Part shown: piece after piece, positions 33,706 through 43,077 of the stretch
Position numbering within the stretch: the first letter of the stretch is position 1
Layout of the letters: every line of letters starts with the position of its first letter
NCBI GenBank assembly: GCA_947446645.1
Contig: CANFHA010000026.1
Location: 1 to 52,287 of the forward strand
Direction of reading: 5' to 3'
Source of the DNA: Chitinophagaceae bacterium
GTDB taxonomy: Bacteria; Bacteroidota; Bacteroidia; Chitinophagales; Chitinophagaceae
Length of the DNA stretch: 52,287 nt
Program-made: the position numbers and the translations under genes
The notes under the pieces: generated by a model
Databases searched by the model: none
The model's input: the letters and a program-made list of their open reading frames with translations, nothing else
What the model was told of the DNA's origin: nothing

Positions 33706-34515
33706 TTACCAGCTGCCACCGGCGCCACCGCCACCAGTGCTGCCGCCGCCAAAACCACCGAAGCCGCCACCGCCACTATCTCCACCACCCCAGCCGCCGC
33801 CGCTACTACGGCCGCCACCACCCAACAGGTTGCCAAGTATCATGCCTGTGGCGAAGTTGCCAAAGCCGCCGCCACTCATATAGTTGCCGCCACCGCCGCC
33901 GCCGCCCCGCATGATGCGGATGATGAAAACAATAATTATAAAAAGTATGATAATAGCCGTGATCGGGAAGTGACCGGAACTCTGCTTGTGCACCCCTTCT
34001 GCCTTATATTCGTCCTTAGTGACTGCAATAATAGCGTCTGACGCATCGGAAAGCCCTTTATAATAGTCCTGCGCTTTGAAAGCCGGCACCAGCTCATTTC
34101 GGAAGATGAGGCCGGATTTTGCATCGGTCAGTACGCCTTCCAGCCCCTTGCCTACGGTGATCCATGCTTTGCGATCTTCAAGAGATACCAGCATGATGAC
34201 ACCGTTGTTTTTGCCTGCCTGGCCTAGTCCCCAGCGGTTAAAGACTTCCACTGAATATTCCTCTACATCGTGCCCGGCGAGATTTTTCACCGTAACGATG
34301 GTGATCTGCGTAGACGTTGCGTTGGCGAAATTTTCGAGTTTTTGCTCCAGCTGTGTATTTTGGCCGGGGCTGAGCATATTGGCAAAATCATTGACCAGTC
34401 TTGGCGGGTTGGGTTTATCGGGATAAACCTTCTCATCGGCAAAAGCGGTGATGCCCGCTATCAGCAGCACAAAAAGTAATGAACGACGAAGCCAGCAACT
34501 CAAATTTGTTATCAT
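33706..34515 (-). CDS. TPM-domain protein with C-terminal membrane helix and Gly-rich tail
   Basis: This 269-residue protein has a signal peptide (about 1-27, RSLLFVLLIAGITAFA). A TPM/Psb32-type domain follows at about 38-165: VNDFANMLSPGQNTQLEQKL, ATSTQITIVTVKNLAG, NNGVIMLVSLEDRKAWITVG. One transmembrane helix lies at about 185-200 (ITAIIILFIIIVFII), then a long Gly/Ser tail, as is common for these proteins. Its start overlaps the stop of the next TPM gene by 4 bp (ATGA). Together with that gene and lemA it forms a three-gene operon seen widely in bacteria. TPM domains are linked to membrane protein quality control in some lineages; the role here is unknown. Confidence 0.87.
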   Translation of the reverse strand: MITNLSCWLRRSLLFVLLIAGITAFADEKVYPDKPNPPRLVNDFANMLSPGQNTQLEQKLENFANATSTQITIVTVKNLAGHDVEEYSVEVFNRWGLGQAGKNNGVIMLVSLEDRKAWITVGKGLEGVLTDAKSGLIFRNELVPAFKAQDYYKGLSDASDAIIAVTKDEYKAEGVHKQSSGHFPITAIIILFIIIVFIIRIMRGGGGGGGNYMSGGGFGNFATGMILGNLLGGGGRSSGGGWGGGDSGGGGFGGFGGGSTGGGGAGGSW

Positions 34516-34970
34516 TTCCCAAAGACTATTTCGTCAGGCAATTCATTCTTTTTCACGGTGGGGTCATACGGAAAATGTGCAGCAAGCGCTGCGCCAAGCT
34601 CCTGGATACAATTGCACAATCCTTCTGTGATCTCGTTTTTCCTTAAGTGACCGGTAAGCTTGGCCGCGGCAGACTTCCAGAACTCCGCCCCCCCAGCCTT
34701 TTCATATATGGCAGAATCGCCAAATAGCGCAAACTGCCTGTCGGTGAGCGCCACATAGACTATTACAGCATTGCGGGCGGTTGTGTTTTCCATAGAAAGG
34801 CTGGCAAATATCTCCCTTGCCCGATCCATAGGATCGACATAGTGACAGTGATGTTCTATGAACACCCGCACCTCGCCGCTGGTTTTGCCTTCCGCCTCCT
34901 TGATGCAGGCAACAATTCTGTGTTGCGAATCTGCATCAAGCATAGGCTTCTTACCGAATAGTCCGAACAT
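34512..34970 (-). CDS. TPM-domain protein (short)
   Basis: This 152-residue protein has a divergent TPM-like domain: RIVACIKEAEGKTSGEVRVF, TARNAVIVYVALTDRQFALFGD, and LCNCIQELGAALAAHFPYDP. It has no signal peptide, so it is probably cytoplasmic or an attached peripheral protein. It lies between lemA (2 bp upstream) and the larger TPM gene, which it overlaps by 4 bp, giving tight translational coupling. Confidence 0.8.
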   Translation of the reverse strand: MFGLFGKKPMLDADSQHRIVACIKEAEGKTSGEVRVFIEHHCHYVDPMDRAREIFASLSMENTTARNAVIVYVALTDRQFALFGDSAIYEKAGGAEFWKSAAAKLTGHLRKNEITEGLCNCIQELGAALAAHFPYDPTVKKNELPDEIVFGK

Positions 34971-34972
34971 GA

Positions 34973-35581
34973 TTATTTTTCGTCAAATGTACCTGATCCG
35001 ATCTTGGTAGCTTTTTGAGCATCAGCATCGGCCTGGAATGATGGTTTTTCCTTGAAATGGAACATACCGGCAAATATGACTGCCGGGAAATTAGACACTT
35101 TAATGTTGTACTCTTTCACAGAAGCATTAAAAGCATCACGCGACACTTTTATGCGGTTCTCGGTGCCTTCCAGCTGGTCCTGCAGCATCTTGAAGTTTTC
35201 GGTACCCTTAAGCTGTGGATACTGCTCAGAGACAACCATGAGACGGCCAAGCGCCTGGCTCAGTTGGCCTTGTGATGCCTGGAACTGCTGCAGTTTTTCC
35301 GGGGTAAGGTCTTTCGGATCTACCTTAATCTGTGTAGCAGATGCCCTTGCCTGTATAACGTCGGTAAGTGTTTTGGTCTCAAAATTGGCGGCTGCCTTTA
35401 CTGTAGATACCAAGTTTGGTATAAGGTCAGAACGACGCTGATAGCTGCTCTGTACATCAGCCCACTTCTGGTCTACATCTTTGCTTGCGGTATTCATGCC
35501 ATTGTAGTTGCTAACGCCGCAACCACCCAGTATCACTACAAGTAAAACAATAACACCCACGGTGATCATTAATCCTTTCAT
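34973..35581 (-). CDS. lemA: LemA family protein
   Basis: This 202-residue protein has an N-terminal membrane anchor or lipobox (MITVGVIVLLVVILGGCG) followed by the LemA four-helix domain: YNGMNTASKDVDQKWADVQ, YQRRSDLIPNLVSTVKAAANFE, and RIKVSRDAFNASVKEYNIKV. The first gene of the lemA-TPM-TPM operon. LemA proteins have extracytoplasmic helical domains of unknown biochemical role and are regularly paired with TPM proteins. Confidence 0.92.
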   Translation of the reverse strand: MKGLMITVGVIVLLVVILGGCGVSNYNGMNTASKDVDQKWADVQSSYQRRSDLIPNLVSTVKAAANFETKTLTDVIQARASATQIKVDPKDLTPEKLQQFQASQGQLSQALGRLMVVSEQYPQLKGTENFKMLQDQLEGTENRIKVSRDAFNASVKEYNIKVSNFPAVIFAGMFHFKEKPSFQADADAQKATKIGSGTFDEK

Positions 35582-35695
35582 AGATTTAATTTTTCACCAA
35601 AAGTACACTTTGGAAGTTGAATATCACGTTAATAGTCGGTGAGCAAAGGCAAATAGTCGGCGACCAGCGTGTTTTGATATTCGTATAGTGCCTTT

Positions 35696-36265
35696 TTATC
35701 GGCCAGCCTCAATGACATCTGCCCTATAGCCCCGGCCTGCCCAGCTGACAAAATAATATCTTACACCCAGCCCACAGGTATTATTAGGAAAAGCAGTAAT
35801 GCCATTGTACACACTAACGTTAACAGTGGGTTTTATATCCAGCGATATGCCGATAGGAACATAGTCGAATAAATATTCTACGCCGCCTATCATATCAAAG
35901 CCAAAAATGGCCTGGTTAGCATCCGGATATTCACCATATAAATACCTGTACTGTTTTTGACCACCTATGTGCACACCAGGCCCCACAAACACTCTCCATG
36001 CCGGGTTGGACAGGAGGAAGTTGTATTCTACAAGGCCAAGGAAAACAGTGCTGTGGTATCCGTGGCTGCTTGTACCACCGGATCCATTGAGCATGGCTTC
36101 GATATTGATGTTTTCATTAAAAAAGTACTTAGCTGTAACTCCGCCGCCATCGGGGTTTGCACGCAACCCGATTGAGTATGGCGGGGCTACTTTCTGAGCG
36201 GTGGCATTAACAGATATTGCGAAAGTAAGAATAAGTGCTGCAAGAATGTTGTATGTCGTTTTCAT
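35696..36265 (-). CDS. Putative outer-membrane beta-barrel protein
   Basis: This 189-residue protein has a signal peptide ending near NATAQ and regular amphipathic strands with aromatic ends (YSIGLRANPDGGGVTAKYFF, NINIEAMLNG, STVFLGLVEYNFLLS, WRVFVGPGVHIGG, FGFDMIGGVEYLFD, GLGVRYYFVSW). This layout fits a small 8-strand barrel of the OmpA/porin-like type common in Bacteroidota. The family is not pinned down. It is transcribed alone, divergent from kynU. Confidence 0.65.
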   Translation of the reverse strand: MKTTYNILAALILTFAISVNATAQKVAPPYSIGLRANPDGGGVTAKYFFNENINIEAMLNGSGGTSSHGYHSTVFLGLVEYNFLLSNPAWRVFVGPGVHIGGQKQYRYLYGEYPDANQAIFGFDMIGGVEYLFDYVPIGISLDIKPTVNVSVYNGITAFPNNTCGLGVRYYFVSWAGRGYRADVIEAGR

Positions 36266-36355
36266 AGTAAATGTGTTTTTAAATGTCTGTTAAAGCATTT
36301 ATAAATAATTATGCCACAAAACACACTCTGTCTTCGCTTTTAAAGTATGCAATAC

Positions 36356-36363
36356 TATTTTTG
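36356..36363 (+). promoter_or_regulatory. kynU promoter -7 element
   Basis: TATTTTTG matches TAnnTTTG; 19 bp upstream of the chosen ATG at 36382, which supports that start over the one at 36283. Confidence 0.5.
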
Positions 36364-36381
36364 TGTAAAATATTGCAACAC

Positions 36382-37647
36382 ATGCCCATTGTATACGAAA
36401 CAACACCGGAGTGCGCACGCGACCTTGACCAGACGGACATCTTATATTCGTTCAGGGAGCGATTCCTCTTTCCACAGCACAACGGTGAAGATGTGCGCTA
36501 CTTCTGTGGCAATTCCCTGGGGCTACAGCCTAAAAGTGTGAGTTACCTGATGGATAAGGAGCTTGGAGACTGGGCGAAGCATGGTGTGGAAGGGCATTTC
36601 AGAGCCGGGTATCCCTGGTTTTCTTACCATCATTTTTTTGAAGACAGGCTGGGGAAAATAGTGGGCGCTGAAAAAGACGAAGTGGTAGCAATGAACACAC
36701 TGACCGTGAACCTGCATCTGCTCATGCTTTCATTTTACCGGCCAGAAGGGAACCGCTATAAAATTCTGATGGAGGCAGGCGCATTCCCTTCCGACCAATA
36801 TGCGATGGAAACTCAGGTGCGGATGCATGGGTATGAGCCAGATGATGCCATTATTGAAATTACACCAAAGGAAGGGACCAGCACAATAGCGGAAGAAGAT
36901 ATTATTAACGCCATAAAGGAGGCCGGCGAATCGCTGGCGGTGGTTATGATAGGCGGTGTGAACTACTATACCGGTCAGTTCTTTGATCTGGAAGCGATAA
37001 CAAAGGCAGCGCACAGCGTAGGTGCCTATGCAGGGTACGATCTGGCCCATACAGTTGGTAACATTCCTTTGAAGCTGCACGACTGGAATGTAGATTTTGC
37101 CTGCTGGTGTTCTTATAAATACCTCAATTCAGGACCGGGTGGCGTAGGCGGGGCCTTCGTGCACGAGCGTCATGGCAATGATCCGAAAATGTTCAGGCTG
37201 GCGGGCTGGTGGGGAAATGAAGAGAAAACCCGCTTCAAAATGCAAAAGGGCTTTGTGCCGCAAAAAGGCGCTGCCAGCTGGCAAATGAGTAATGCGCCGG
37301 TTTTCAATATGGTGGCACACAACGCCTCGCTGGATATTTTTGAGAAGGCAGGTATGATCGCGCTTCGCGAAAAAAGCGTGCGGCTTACCGGCTATATGGA
37401 ATTCCTTCTTAAAAGCATAACCCATCTTCCATTCGAGCTTATCACCCCTTCTGATCCCGCAAAACGTGGATGCCAGCTATCTATGTTATTTGGAGACAGG
37501 GGCAAAGAGGTGTTTGACGCTTTGACACAGAACGGTATTGTGGCCGACTGGCGCGAGCCGAACGTAATACGCATAGCTCCCGTGCCGCTATACAACACTT
37601 TTGAGGATTGTTATAAGCTCTATGAAACGATGATGGGAATAAAATAA
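36382..37647 (+). CDS. kynU: Kynureninase
   Basis: This 421-residue PLP enzyme hydrolyses L-kynurenine to anthranilate and alanine (3-hydroxykynurenine to 3-hydroxyanthranilate). Signatures are FCGNSLGLQPKSV, WFSYHHFFEDRLGKIVGA, AMNTLTVNLHLLMLSFYRP, GYDLAHTVGNIPLKLHDW, and the PLP lysine K246 in CSYKYLNSGPGG. ATG at 36382 (MPIVYETTPECA) is used; an upstream start would add 33 residues unlike the family. No other tryptophan-degradation gene is in the window. The enzyme could serve tryptophan catabolism or de novo NAD synthesis. Confidence 0.94.
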   Translation: MPIVYETTPECARDLDQTDILYSFRERFLFPQHNGEDVRYFCGNSLGLQPKSVSYLMDKELGDWAKHGVEGHFRAGYPWFSYHHFFEDRLGKIVGAEKDEVVAMNTLTVNLHLLMLSFYRPEGNRYKILMEAGAFPSDQYAMETQVRMHGYEPDDAIIEITPKEGTSTIAEEDIINAIKEAGESLAVVMIGGVNYYTGQFFDLEAITKAAHSVGAYAGYDLAHTVGNIPLKLHDWNVDFACWCSYKYLNSGPGGVGGAFVHERHGNDPKMFRLAGWWGNEEKTRFKMQKGFVPQKGAASWQMSNAPVFNMVAHNASLDIFEKAGMIALREKSVRLTGYMEFLLKSITHLPFELITPSDPAKRGCQLSMLFGDRGKEVFDALTQNGIVADWREPNVIRIAPVPLYNTFEDCYKLYETMMGIK

Positions 37648-37724
37648 CGTTGTTTTACAATATGCCTATTAGGATGAGGTTTGATAAATAAACGATCTTT
37701 GGGATACAAACCAGTGTCACCTAA

Positions 37725-38585
37725 ATGTTATTCAGAAGGCTTCCGATACTATTATTTCTTGCATTGCTGCCTTTGTTTTCTTTTGGGCAAACCAAAAGCT
37801 ACAAGCTGATAGGATTGGCAAAGACGAATGGTTTTAGCTATTTGTATGCATTGGTGTTCGAGGTCAATATAACATCGATCACGGGATATTCAGTAACAAA
37901 ACAGCCCGATGGTGCTGAGTTTAAGGCGGAAGTAAAAGGCACAATAGACAGAAAGGCACATACACTAAGCTTTACCGAAACCCGATCTCTCGATAAGGAA
38001 CCACGCAAAGACATAACCGTTTGTTTTTTTAGCGCTGAGCTGAATTATAAGCTGCTTGGCGAAAAATACATTGTATCGGGCCCATTTTCGGGCAGAGACC
38101 TTGACAACAAAGTGTGCAGTGACGGAACGATGGTGTTTGAAGATGTGAATAAGGCAGGCAGCGTCTTTTATAAAAAAAAGAAAGAACAACCCGCAATTAT
38201 ACCTGTATTGAAAGATACCGCAGTAGCTAAGGAGCCCGGGCTGCCTGCAAATGCGATTACTGCAGGGGTGCAAAAGCAAATAGAGTGGAAGGGAGATATC
38301 TGCACCATAGAGCTGTGGGATGGAGGCGTAATAGACGGCGACGTAATAAGTGTATTGCTGAACGATCGCCCGTTACTTACAAAGTATGCATTGATAAAGG
38401 GTAAAAAACAATTGCGTTTTCCTGTGTCTTCAAAATTAAGTACCATAACCATTGTGGCAGAAGACGAAGGAGCAAACCCGCCGAACACAGCGGATATAGT
38501 TTTATGGGATGGCGACACTTATTACAAGATCACTGCCTACAATAAAAAAGGTGCGAAAGCCCAGATATTGCTTAAGAGAAAGTAG
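37725..38585 (+). CDS. Secreted protein of unknown function
   Basis: This 286-residue protein has a signal peptide (FRRLPILLFLALLPLFSFGQ). The mature protein has two beta-rich halves: one at about 25-150 (YLYALVFEVNITSITGYSV, SFTETRSLDKEP) and one at about 185-286 (KGDICTIELWDGGVIDGDVI, LNDRPLLTKYAL, NPPNTADIVLWDGDTYYKI). The second half recalls C-terminal DUF-type modules found in Bacteroidota secreted proteins. No catalytic motif is seen. It is 77 bp after kynU on the same strand, possibly but not clearly co-transcribed. Confidence 0.7.
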   Translation: MLFRRLPILLFLALLPLFSFGQTKSYKLIGLAKTNGFSYLYALVFEVNITSITGYSVTKQPDGAEFKAEVKGTIDRKAHTLSFTETRSLDKEPRKDITVCFFSAELNYKLLGEKYIVSGPFSGRDLDNKVCSDGTMVFEDVNKAGSVFYKKKKEQPAIIPVLKDTAVAKEPGLPANAITAGVQKQIEWKGDICTIELWDGGVIDGDVISVLLNDRPLLTKYALIKGKKQLRFPVSSKLSTITIVAEDEGANPPNTADIVLWDGDTYYKITAYNKKGAKAQILLKRK

Positions 38586-38611
38586 CCGGTTCTTTTTCTA
38601 AGATGGATACT

Positions 38612-38619
38612 TACCTTTG
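38612..38619 (+). promoter_or_regulatory. ribF promoter -7 element
   Basis: TACCTTTG, a perfect TAnnTTTG match, 11 bp upstream of the ribF ATG. Confidence 0.6.
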
Positions 38620-38630
38620 CGCCACTTTAC

Positions 38631-39569
38631 ATGGCCGTATTTTTTGACATACAAGATCTTCCGGGTTTTAAGAATGCAGTAATCACCATTGGCACTTTCG
38701 ATGGTGTGCATGAGGGGCACAAGGCAATATTGCAGGAAGTGGTGAACCATGCTAAAAACGCCGGAGGCGAGAGTGTGTTACTTACATTTGAACCTCACCC
38801 ACGCAAACTTCTGTTTCCCGATCAGCCATTAGGAATAATAACACCTCTCAGTAAAAAACTACAACTCATTACCGACACTGGCATTCAGCACATTGTGGTG
38901 GTTCCATTCACAAAAGATTTTGCGGGGTTTTCGGCGGAGGAGTATATAGAGAACTTTTTAGTTGGCATTTTTAACCCGCACAGTATCATCATAGGTTACG
39001 ATCATCGTTTTGGCCACGACCGGAAAGGCGATCTTCAACTGCTGGAAAAGTGTGCTGTGGCAGGGGGATATAAACTGATCGAGATCCCACCCCAGTTGAT
39101 AGAGCATGCGGCGGTAAGCTCCACGAAGATCCGGCATGCCATACTTGATGGGCGACTGGAAGATGCCAGCCAGATGCTGGGCCGCTATTACTCACTTACC
39201 GGCACCGTAGCCCACGGCAAAAAGCTGGGCCGGACACTTGGCTACCCTACTGCCAACCTGGAGCCTAACGAACCAGAGCAGATAATACCGGCAAATGGCA
39301 TTTACGCCATTCGCGCCATGCATGCAGGGCAGCTTTATGATGGTATGCTAAGTATAGGTTTTAACCCAACAGTTACAGATAAAAAAGAACTCAAAATAGA
39401 GGCAAACCTTTTCGGTTTTGACAAAGATATTTATGGTGATGAGCTGGAGCTATTCTTTGTAAAGAAGCTACGCGACGAACAGAAGTTCCCCTCACTTGAA
39501 GCACTGGTGCATCAGCTGGATGAAGATAAAAAGGCAACGATACAGGTATTGGCGGCTAGCCAGGGCTGA
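38631..39569 (+). CDS. ribF: Bifunctional riboflavin kinase / FAD synthetase
   Basis: This 312-residue protein has an N-terminal FMN adenylyltransferase domain, with GTFDGVHEGHKAIL at about 22-35 (HxGH-like) and FEPHPRKLLFPDQP, and later SSTKIRHAILDGRLEDA. The C-terminal riboflavin kinase domain has GKKLGRTLGYPTANLEPNE and IKAE-type strands (YGDELELFFVKKLRDEQKF). It converts riboflavin to FMN and FAD. There is no FMN riboswitch in the short leader. Its stop codon directly abuts the stop codon of the convergent Dph6-like gene. Confidence 0.95.
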   Translation: MAVFFDIQDLPGFKNAVITIGTFDGVHEGHKAILQEVVNHAKNAGGESVLLTFEPHPRKLLFPDQPLGIITPLSKKLQLITDTGIQHIVVVPFTKDFAGFSAEEYIENFLVGIFNPHSIIIGYDHRFGHDRKGDLQLLEKCAVAGGYKLIEIPPQLIEHAAVSSTKIRHAILDGRLEDASQMLGRYYSLTGTVAHGKKLGRTLGYPTANLEPNEPEQIIPANGIYAIRAMHAGQLYDGMLSIGFNPTVTDKKELKIEANLFGFDKDIYGDELELFFVKKLRDEQKFPSLEALVHQLDEDKKATIQVLAASQG

Positions 39570-40271
39570 TCAGTCGGCCGATACATCGAGAAAGTAGAAG
39601 GAAGTGTCCCAGTCCTGGTTGTCAGAAGACGTATATTTTTTGTGAACGATCTCTCCTGTTTTAATGGTTATTGCTGATCTGAAAAAAGGCGCACTATGAA
39701 CGAAGGTGTGGAACTCACCATTTTCTCCGCATGGGTCTACATTGCCCGGAAGGGAGCTCAAAAATTCAGCCCCTATCTTTTTGCCCAGGTATTCCTTGCC
39801 CAGGTATTTTTCGTTTACACATACCACTATTGCTTCTATACCTGAATCCTCGACAAGATTTACCATCTCTTTGGTATTACCTTTCCATAGTGGAAACAGA
39901 CCGCTCATGCCTGCCTGAGCCAGCTGCTGTTCCCGGTATTGTTTCAGGTCTTCAAGAAAAATGTCGCCGAAGGATGACATGGTTACCCCATGGCTTTTAA
40001 GATCTGTGAGGGCTTTCAGCATTGCATTTTTATAAACTGTGTCATCCGGACTAGCGGGCAATTTTACCTTTATCAGTGGCAGATCCATCCTTTGCGCCTG
40101 CATATCCAGCAAGCTTTCTCTTACGCCGTGCATTACTACACGGTCGTGGTCCTGGCTAAGCGTGGTCAGCAGATGCGTAACCTCATAATCAGCCTGTTGC
40201 GAGAGCAGGTGAAAAGCCAGCGCGGCATCTTTGCCGGAACTCCAATTCATCACTACCTTTACTTTATTCAT
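39570..40271 (-). CDS. Dph6-like PP-loop ATP pyrophosphatase (DUF71)
   Basis: This 233-residue protein has an N-terminal PP-loop SSGKDA at residues 11-16 in MNWSSGKDAALAFHLL, followed by VTHLLTTLSQDHDRVVMHGV, SSFGDIFLEDLKQYRE, GMSGLFPLWKGNT and PCGENGEFHTFVH, all typical of the diphthine-ammonia ligase/DUF71 family. Bacteria lack diphthamide, so the bacterial members act on other, mostly unknown, substrates. ATP-dependent amide formation is the family chemistry. It is transcribed alone and convergent with ribF. Confidence 0.85.
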   Translation of the reverse strand: MNKVKVVMNWSSGKDAALAFHLLSQQADYEVTHLLTTLSQDHDRVVMHGVRESLLDMQAQRMDLPLIKVKLPASPDDTVYKNAMLKALTDLKSHGVTMSSFGDIFLEDLKQYREQQLAQAGMSGLFPLWKGNTKEMVNLVEDSGIEAIVVCVNEKYLGKEYLGKKIGAEFLSSLPGNVDPCGENGEFHTFVHSAPFFRSAITIKTGEIVHKKYTSSDNQDWDTSFYFLDVSAD

Positions 40272-40326
40272 TTATGCATCGCTTTGCGCAAATGAATGTA
40301 ATTTTCTTAAAACAAGCTAATAATTT

Positions 40327-41031
40327 ATGCCATACGCTATAGTAACCGGAGCCACACAAGGCATGGGAAAAGTAATTGCCGAGAAGCTGTTATCAGAAGG
40401 ATTTTCAATTGCAGTATGTGCGAGGAACAAAGAAAAACTGGCCGTGCTAGAAGCAGAATGGAATGAACAGTATCCGGAAGCCTCTGTGATCGTATACGAT
40501 GCAGATATGACCACTAAGGAGGAAGTGACAGCCTTTGCTGATGCGGTGCTTATCAACTTCCCCGAAATTGATATATTGGTAAACAACGCAGGTATGTACC
40601 TGCCGGGCACCATAGCTGATGAGCCAGAAGGATTGCTGGAGCAAATGATAGGTGTAAACCTGTATAGCGCCTATAACCTTACACGCAGGATATTGCCTGT
40701 GATGAAGGCTAATAAGCGCGGGCACATTTTCAATATGTGTTCCATAGCCAGCCTCAAGGCTTACCCCAATGGCGGATCTTACAGTATTTCCAAATATGCC
40801 CTGATGGGCTTCTCTGAAAACCTGCGTGAGGAACTTAAGACAGAAGGCATAAAAGTGACTGCTATTTGCCCGGGTGCAACCTATACGCCATCGTGGCATG
40901 GCAGCGATATACCGGCATCACGGATCATGGAAGCCGAGGACATTGCTAAAATGCTCTGGAGCGCCTACAACCTGTCTGCACAGGCTGATGTGGAGACAAT
41001 AATTATGCGCCCCCTGAAGGGCGATATTTAG
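40327..41031 (+). CDS. SDR-family oxidoreductase (FabG-like)
   Basis: This 234-residue short-chain dehydrogenase/reductase has cofactor motif TGATQGMG (7-14), NNAGMY, and catalytic Y152/K156 in SYSISKYAL, with the preceding serine in NMCSIASLKAY. It uses NAD(P)H. It is close to 3-ketoacyl-ACP reductase-like SDRs, but no fatty-acid gene is adjacent, so the substrate is open. It starts 55 bp after the divergent Dph6-like gene and is followed by batD. Confidence 0.88.
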   Translation: MPYAIVTGATQGMGKVIAEKLLSEGFSIAVCARNKEKLAVLEAEWNEQYPEASVIVYDADMTTKEEVTAFADAVLINFPEIDILVNNAGMYLPGTIADEPEGLLEQMIGVNLYSAYNLTRRILPVMKANKRGHIFNMCSIASLKAYPNGGSYSISKYALMGFSENLREELKTEGIKVTAICPGATYTPSWHGSDIPASRIMEAEDIAKMLWSAYNLSAQADVETIIMRPLKGDI

Positions 41032-41106
41032 CTAGTCTTTTTAACGTAGCTTTAACCGTCCGTTTTTTATTTTTGTGAGGTACCTAAAATGAATTGCATC
41101 AATAAT

Positions 41107-43077
41107 ATGTGGCGTTATAGCATTTTATCCTTATTGCTGATAGGGGTCAGTTGCCATACGTGGGCACAGAATGTAGTTTTTACCGCTCAGCCCCAGGCTA
41201 CCCGTATGGGAGTGAAAGACAATGTGCGGGTGGACTTTACAATAACCAACGCACAAAATCTGCAGACGATGGCCCCGCCATCCGATGCCGATTTTATCAT
41301 TGTGCAAGGGCCATTCACTGCCCAGAGCTATAGCAGCTCTTTTAACGGACGTACCAATGTTACTTCAGAAAGCATAACGCGCACATACATTCTGCGGCCC
41401 AAGCATGAAGGGACGCTCACAATTCCGCCGGTCCTGGCGCGCGATGCTGCGGGGCATACATATCAGTCAAACCCGGTGACGATACAGGTTGGTCCGGGTT
41501 CTATGCAGGCGCAAAGAAGAGCCCCTAATCCGCAGCAAGATCCATTTGCAGACCAGGACGACAATGCCCTGGCCATGATGCAGCGCATGCAGCGCCAGCT
41601 TGGCCAGATACAGCAGCAGATGCAGGCACCTGCCGCTGGGCCCAATACGGCTGCGGCTACACCCATAAACGATGAGGAAATAAAGAAAGATCTGTTCATC
41701 AGGGTGGAGGTAGATAAAAGCAAGGTGCATGTAGGAGAGCAAATAACCGCGAGCTACAAGCTATATTCCCGCCTGCCCATGCAGGTAGGTATATCCAAGC
41801 TGCCTTCTCTGAATGGTTTCTGGACGCAGGATTTTGATATTCCCAAGCAACCAAAGCCAACTGAAGAAGTACTGGACGGTAAGAAATACCAAGTGTTTCT
41901 GCTTAAAAAGTCTGCACTTTTCCCCCAGCAGACTGGTACGCTGGAACTTGACCCGGCTGAGGCAAAAGGTATGGCCCGTGTTATCCGCCAGGAGAAGCAC
42001 CGTATGTCTGATATGTTTAACGGGACATTGATGATGAATGACCCAGTGTTCAATAACAGTTTTTACAATACCACAGCTTACCGCGATGTTGAGGTTCACC
42101 TGAAGAGTTCGCCAATAAAGGTAACCGTGACCGCTCTGCCTGAAAAGAATAAGCCTGAAGATTTTGGTGGCGCCGTTGGCAACTTTACGATAGGTGGTAA
42201 ACTGGACAAGCAAGAGCTGACGACTGATGAAATTGCTACGCTAACACTGACCATTAATGGCAGCGGTAACCTGAAGTTAATAGAAGCACCCCGGCTGACA
42301 TTGCCAAACGGCATCAGCACATTTGATCCACAGATCACGGATACGGTTACCGGGCATACTACAACCATTAGTGGTGCTAAGATCATCAACTACGTTATTT
42401 CTCCGCACCTGGCGGGTGATTACGATATTCCCTCTGTGTCATTTACTTATTTCAATCCGCAGTCTGAAGCATACGTGACTGCGCATACCCAACCCTTTAA
42501 GCTGCATGTGAAACCTGGTAAGCACGGTGGATCTATAGCGACAACCGGCGGCAGTGCTATGAAGGACATTCATGATATTGCCGTGCAGCCTTCGTCTGAA
42601 ATAGCGCCAAAGGGTAAACCTATTTTATTTACTGGCGGCTATTGGTCCATGTATGCCTTCCCGTTGCTCGCCTTCATTGGCCTTATCGTATGGAAAAAGA
42701 GGGATGAAGAGCTTTCTAAAGACACGGTGCTGCTAAGGAGCAAACGTGCTAACAAGGTGGCCTTACAGCGCCTGGTTATCGCTAAAAAATTCCTTGATGA
42801 GCAAAGTAAAGTGCCTTTCTATGAAGAGATATCAAAGGCTACCTGGCTTTACCTTAGCGATAAGCTGAGCATACCGCTATCGGCACTATCTCATGAAACA
42901 GCAACTGAAGGCATGAACATGCGCAGGGTTCCTCAAAGTCTGCAAAAACGTGTGGGCGATGTTATATGGGAGTGCGAATCTGCGCTATACGCTTCAGGCA
43001 GTACGGATAAAATGGCAAACACCTACGAGGAAACCGTAAAAGTGATCAGCGAACTGGAGGATGCATTTAAAGCATGA
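41107..43077 (+). CDS. batD: BatD-like oxygen-tolerance protein
   Basis: This 656-residue protein has a signal peptide (MWRYSILSLLLIGVSCHTWA) and tandem beta-rich domains: VVFTAQPQATRMGVKDNVRV and VRVEVDKSKVHVGEQITASY, the latter starting the second BatD domain. A Gln-rich linker (MQRQLGQIQQQMQ) follows. Near 525-540 there is a transmembrane helix (MYAFPLLAFIGLIVWKK), then a cytoplasmic helical tail. ATG at 41107 is preferred to 41089. A TATTTTTG -7 box lies at about 41064. The stop overlaps the batE start (ATGA). Bat proteins sit in the envelope; batA/B/C are not adjacent here. Confidence 0.87.
   Translation: MWRYSILSLLLIGVSCHTWAQNVVFTAQPQATRMGVKDNVRVDFTITNAQNLQTMAPPSDADFIIVQGPFTAQSYSSSFNGRTNVTSESITRTYILRPKHEGTLTIPPVLARDAAGHTYQSNPVTIQVGPGSMQAQRRAPNPQQDPFADQDDNALAMMQRMQRQLGQIQQQMQAPAAGPNTAAATPINDEEIKKDLFIRVEVDKSKVHVGEQITASYKLYSRLPMQVGISKLPSLNGFWTQDFDIPKQPKPTEEVLDGKKYQVFLLKKSALFPQQTGTLELDPAEAKGMARVIRQEKHRMSDMFNGTLMMNDPVFNNSFYNTTAYRDVEVHLKSSPIKVTVTALPEKNKPEDFGGAVGNFTIGGKLDKQELTTDEIATLTLTINGSGNLKLIEAPRLTLPNGISTFDPQITDTVTGHTTTISGAKIINYVISPHLAGDYDIPSVSFTYFNPQSEAYVTAHTQPFKLHVKPGKHGGSIATTGGSAMKDIHDIAVQPSSEIAPKGKPILFTGGYWSMYAFPLLAFIGLIVWKKRDEELSKDTVLLRSKRANKVALQRLVIAKKFLDEQSKVPFYEEISKATWLYLSDKLSIPLSALSHETATEGMNMRRVPQSLQKRVGDVIWECESALYASGSTDKMANTYEETVKVISELEDAFKA

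Noticed and set aside
38590..38630. FMN riboswitch ahead of ribF
   Set aside because: The leader is only about 45 bp with a -7 box in it; there is no space or conserved RFN element.
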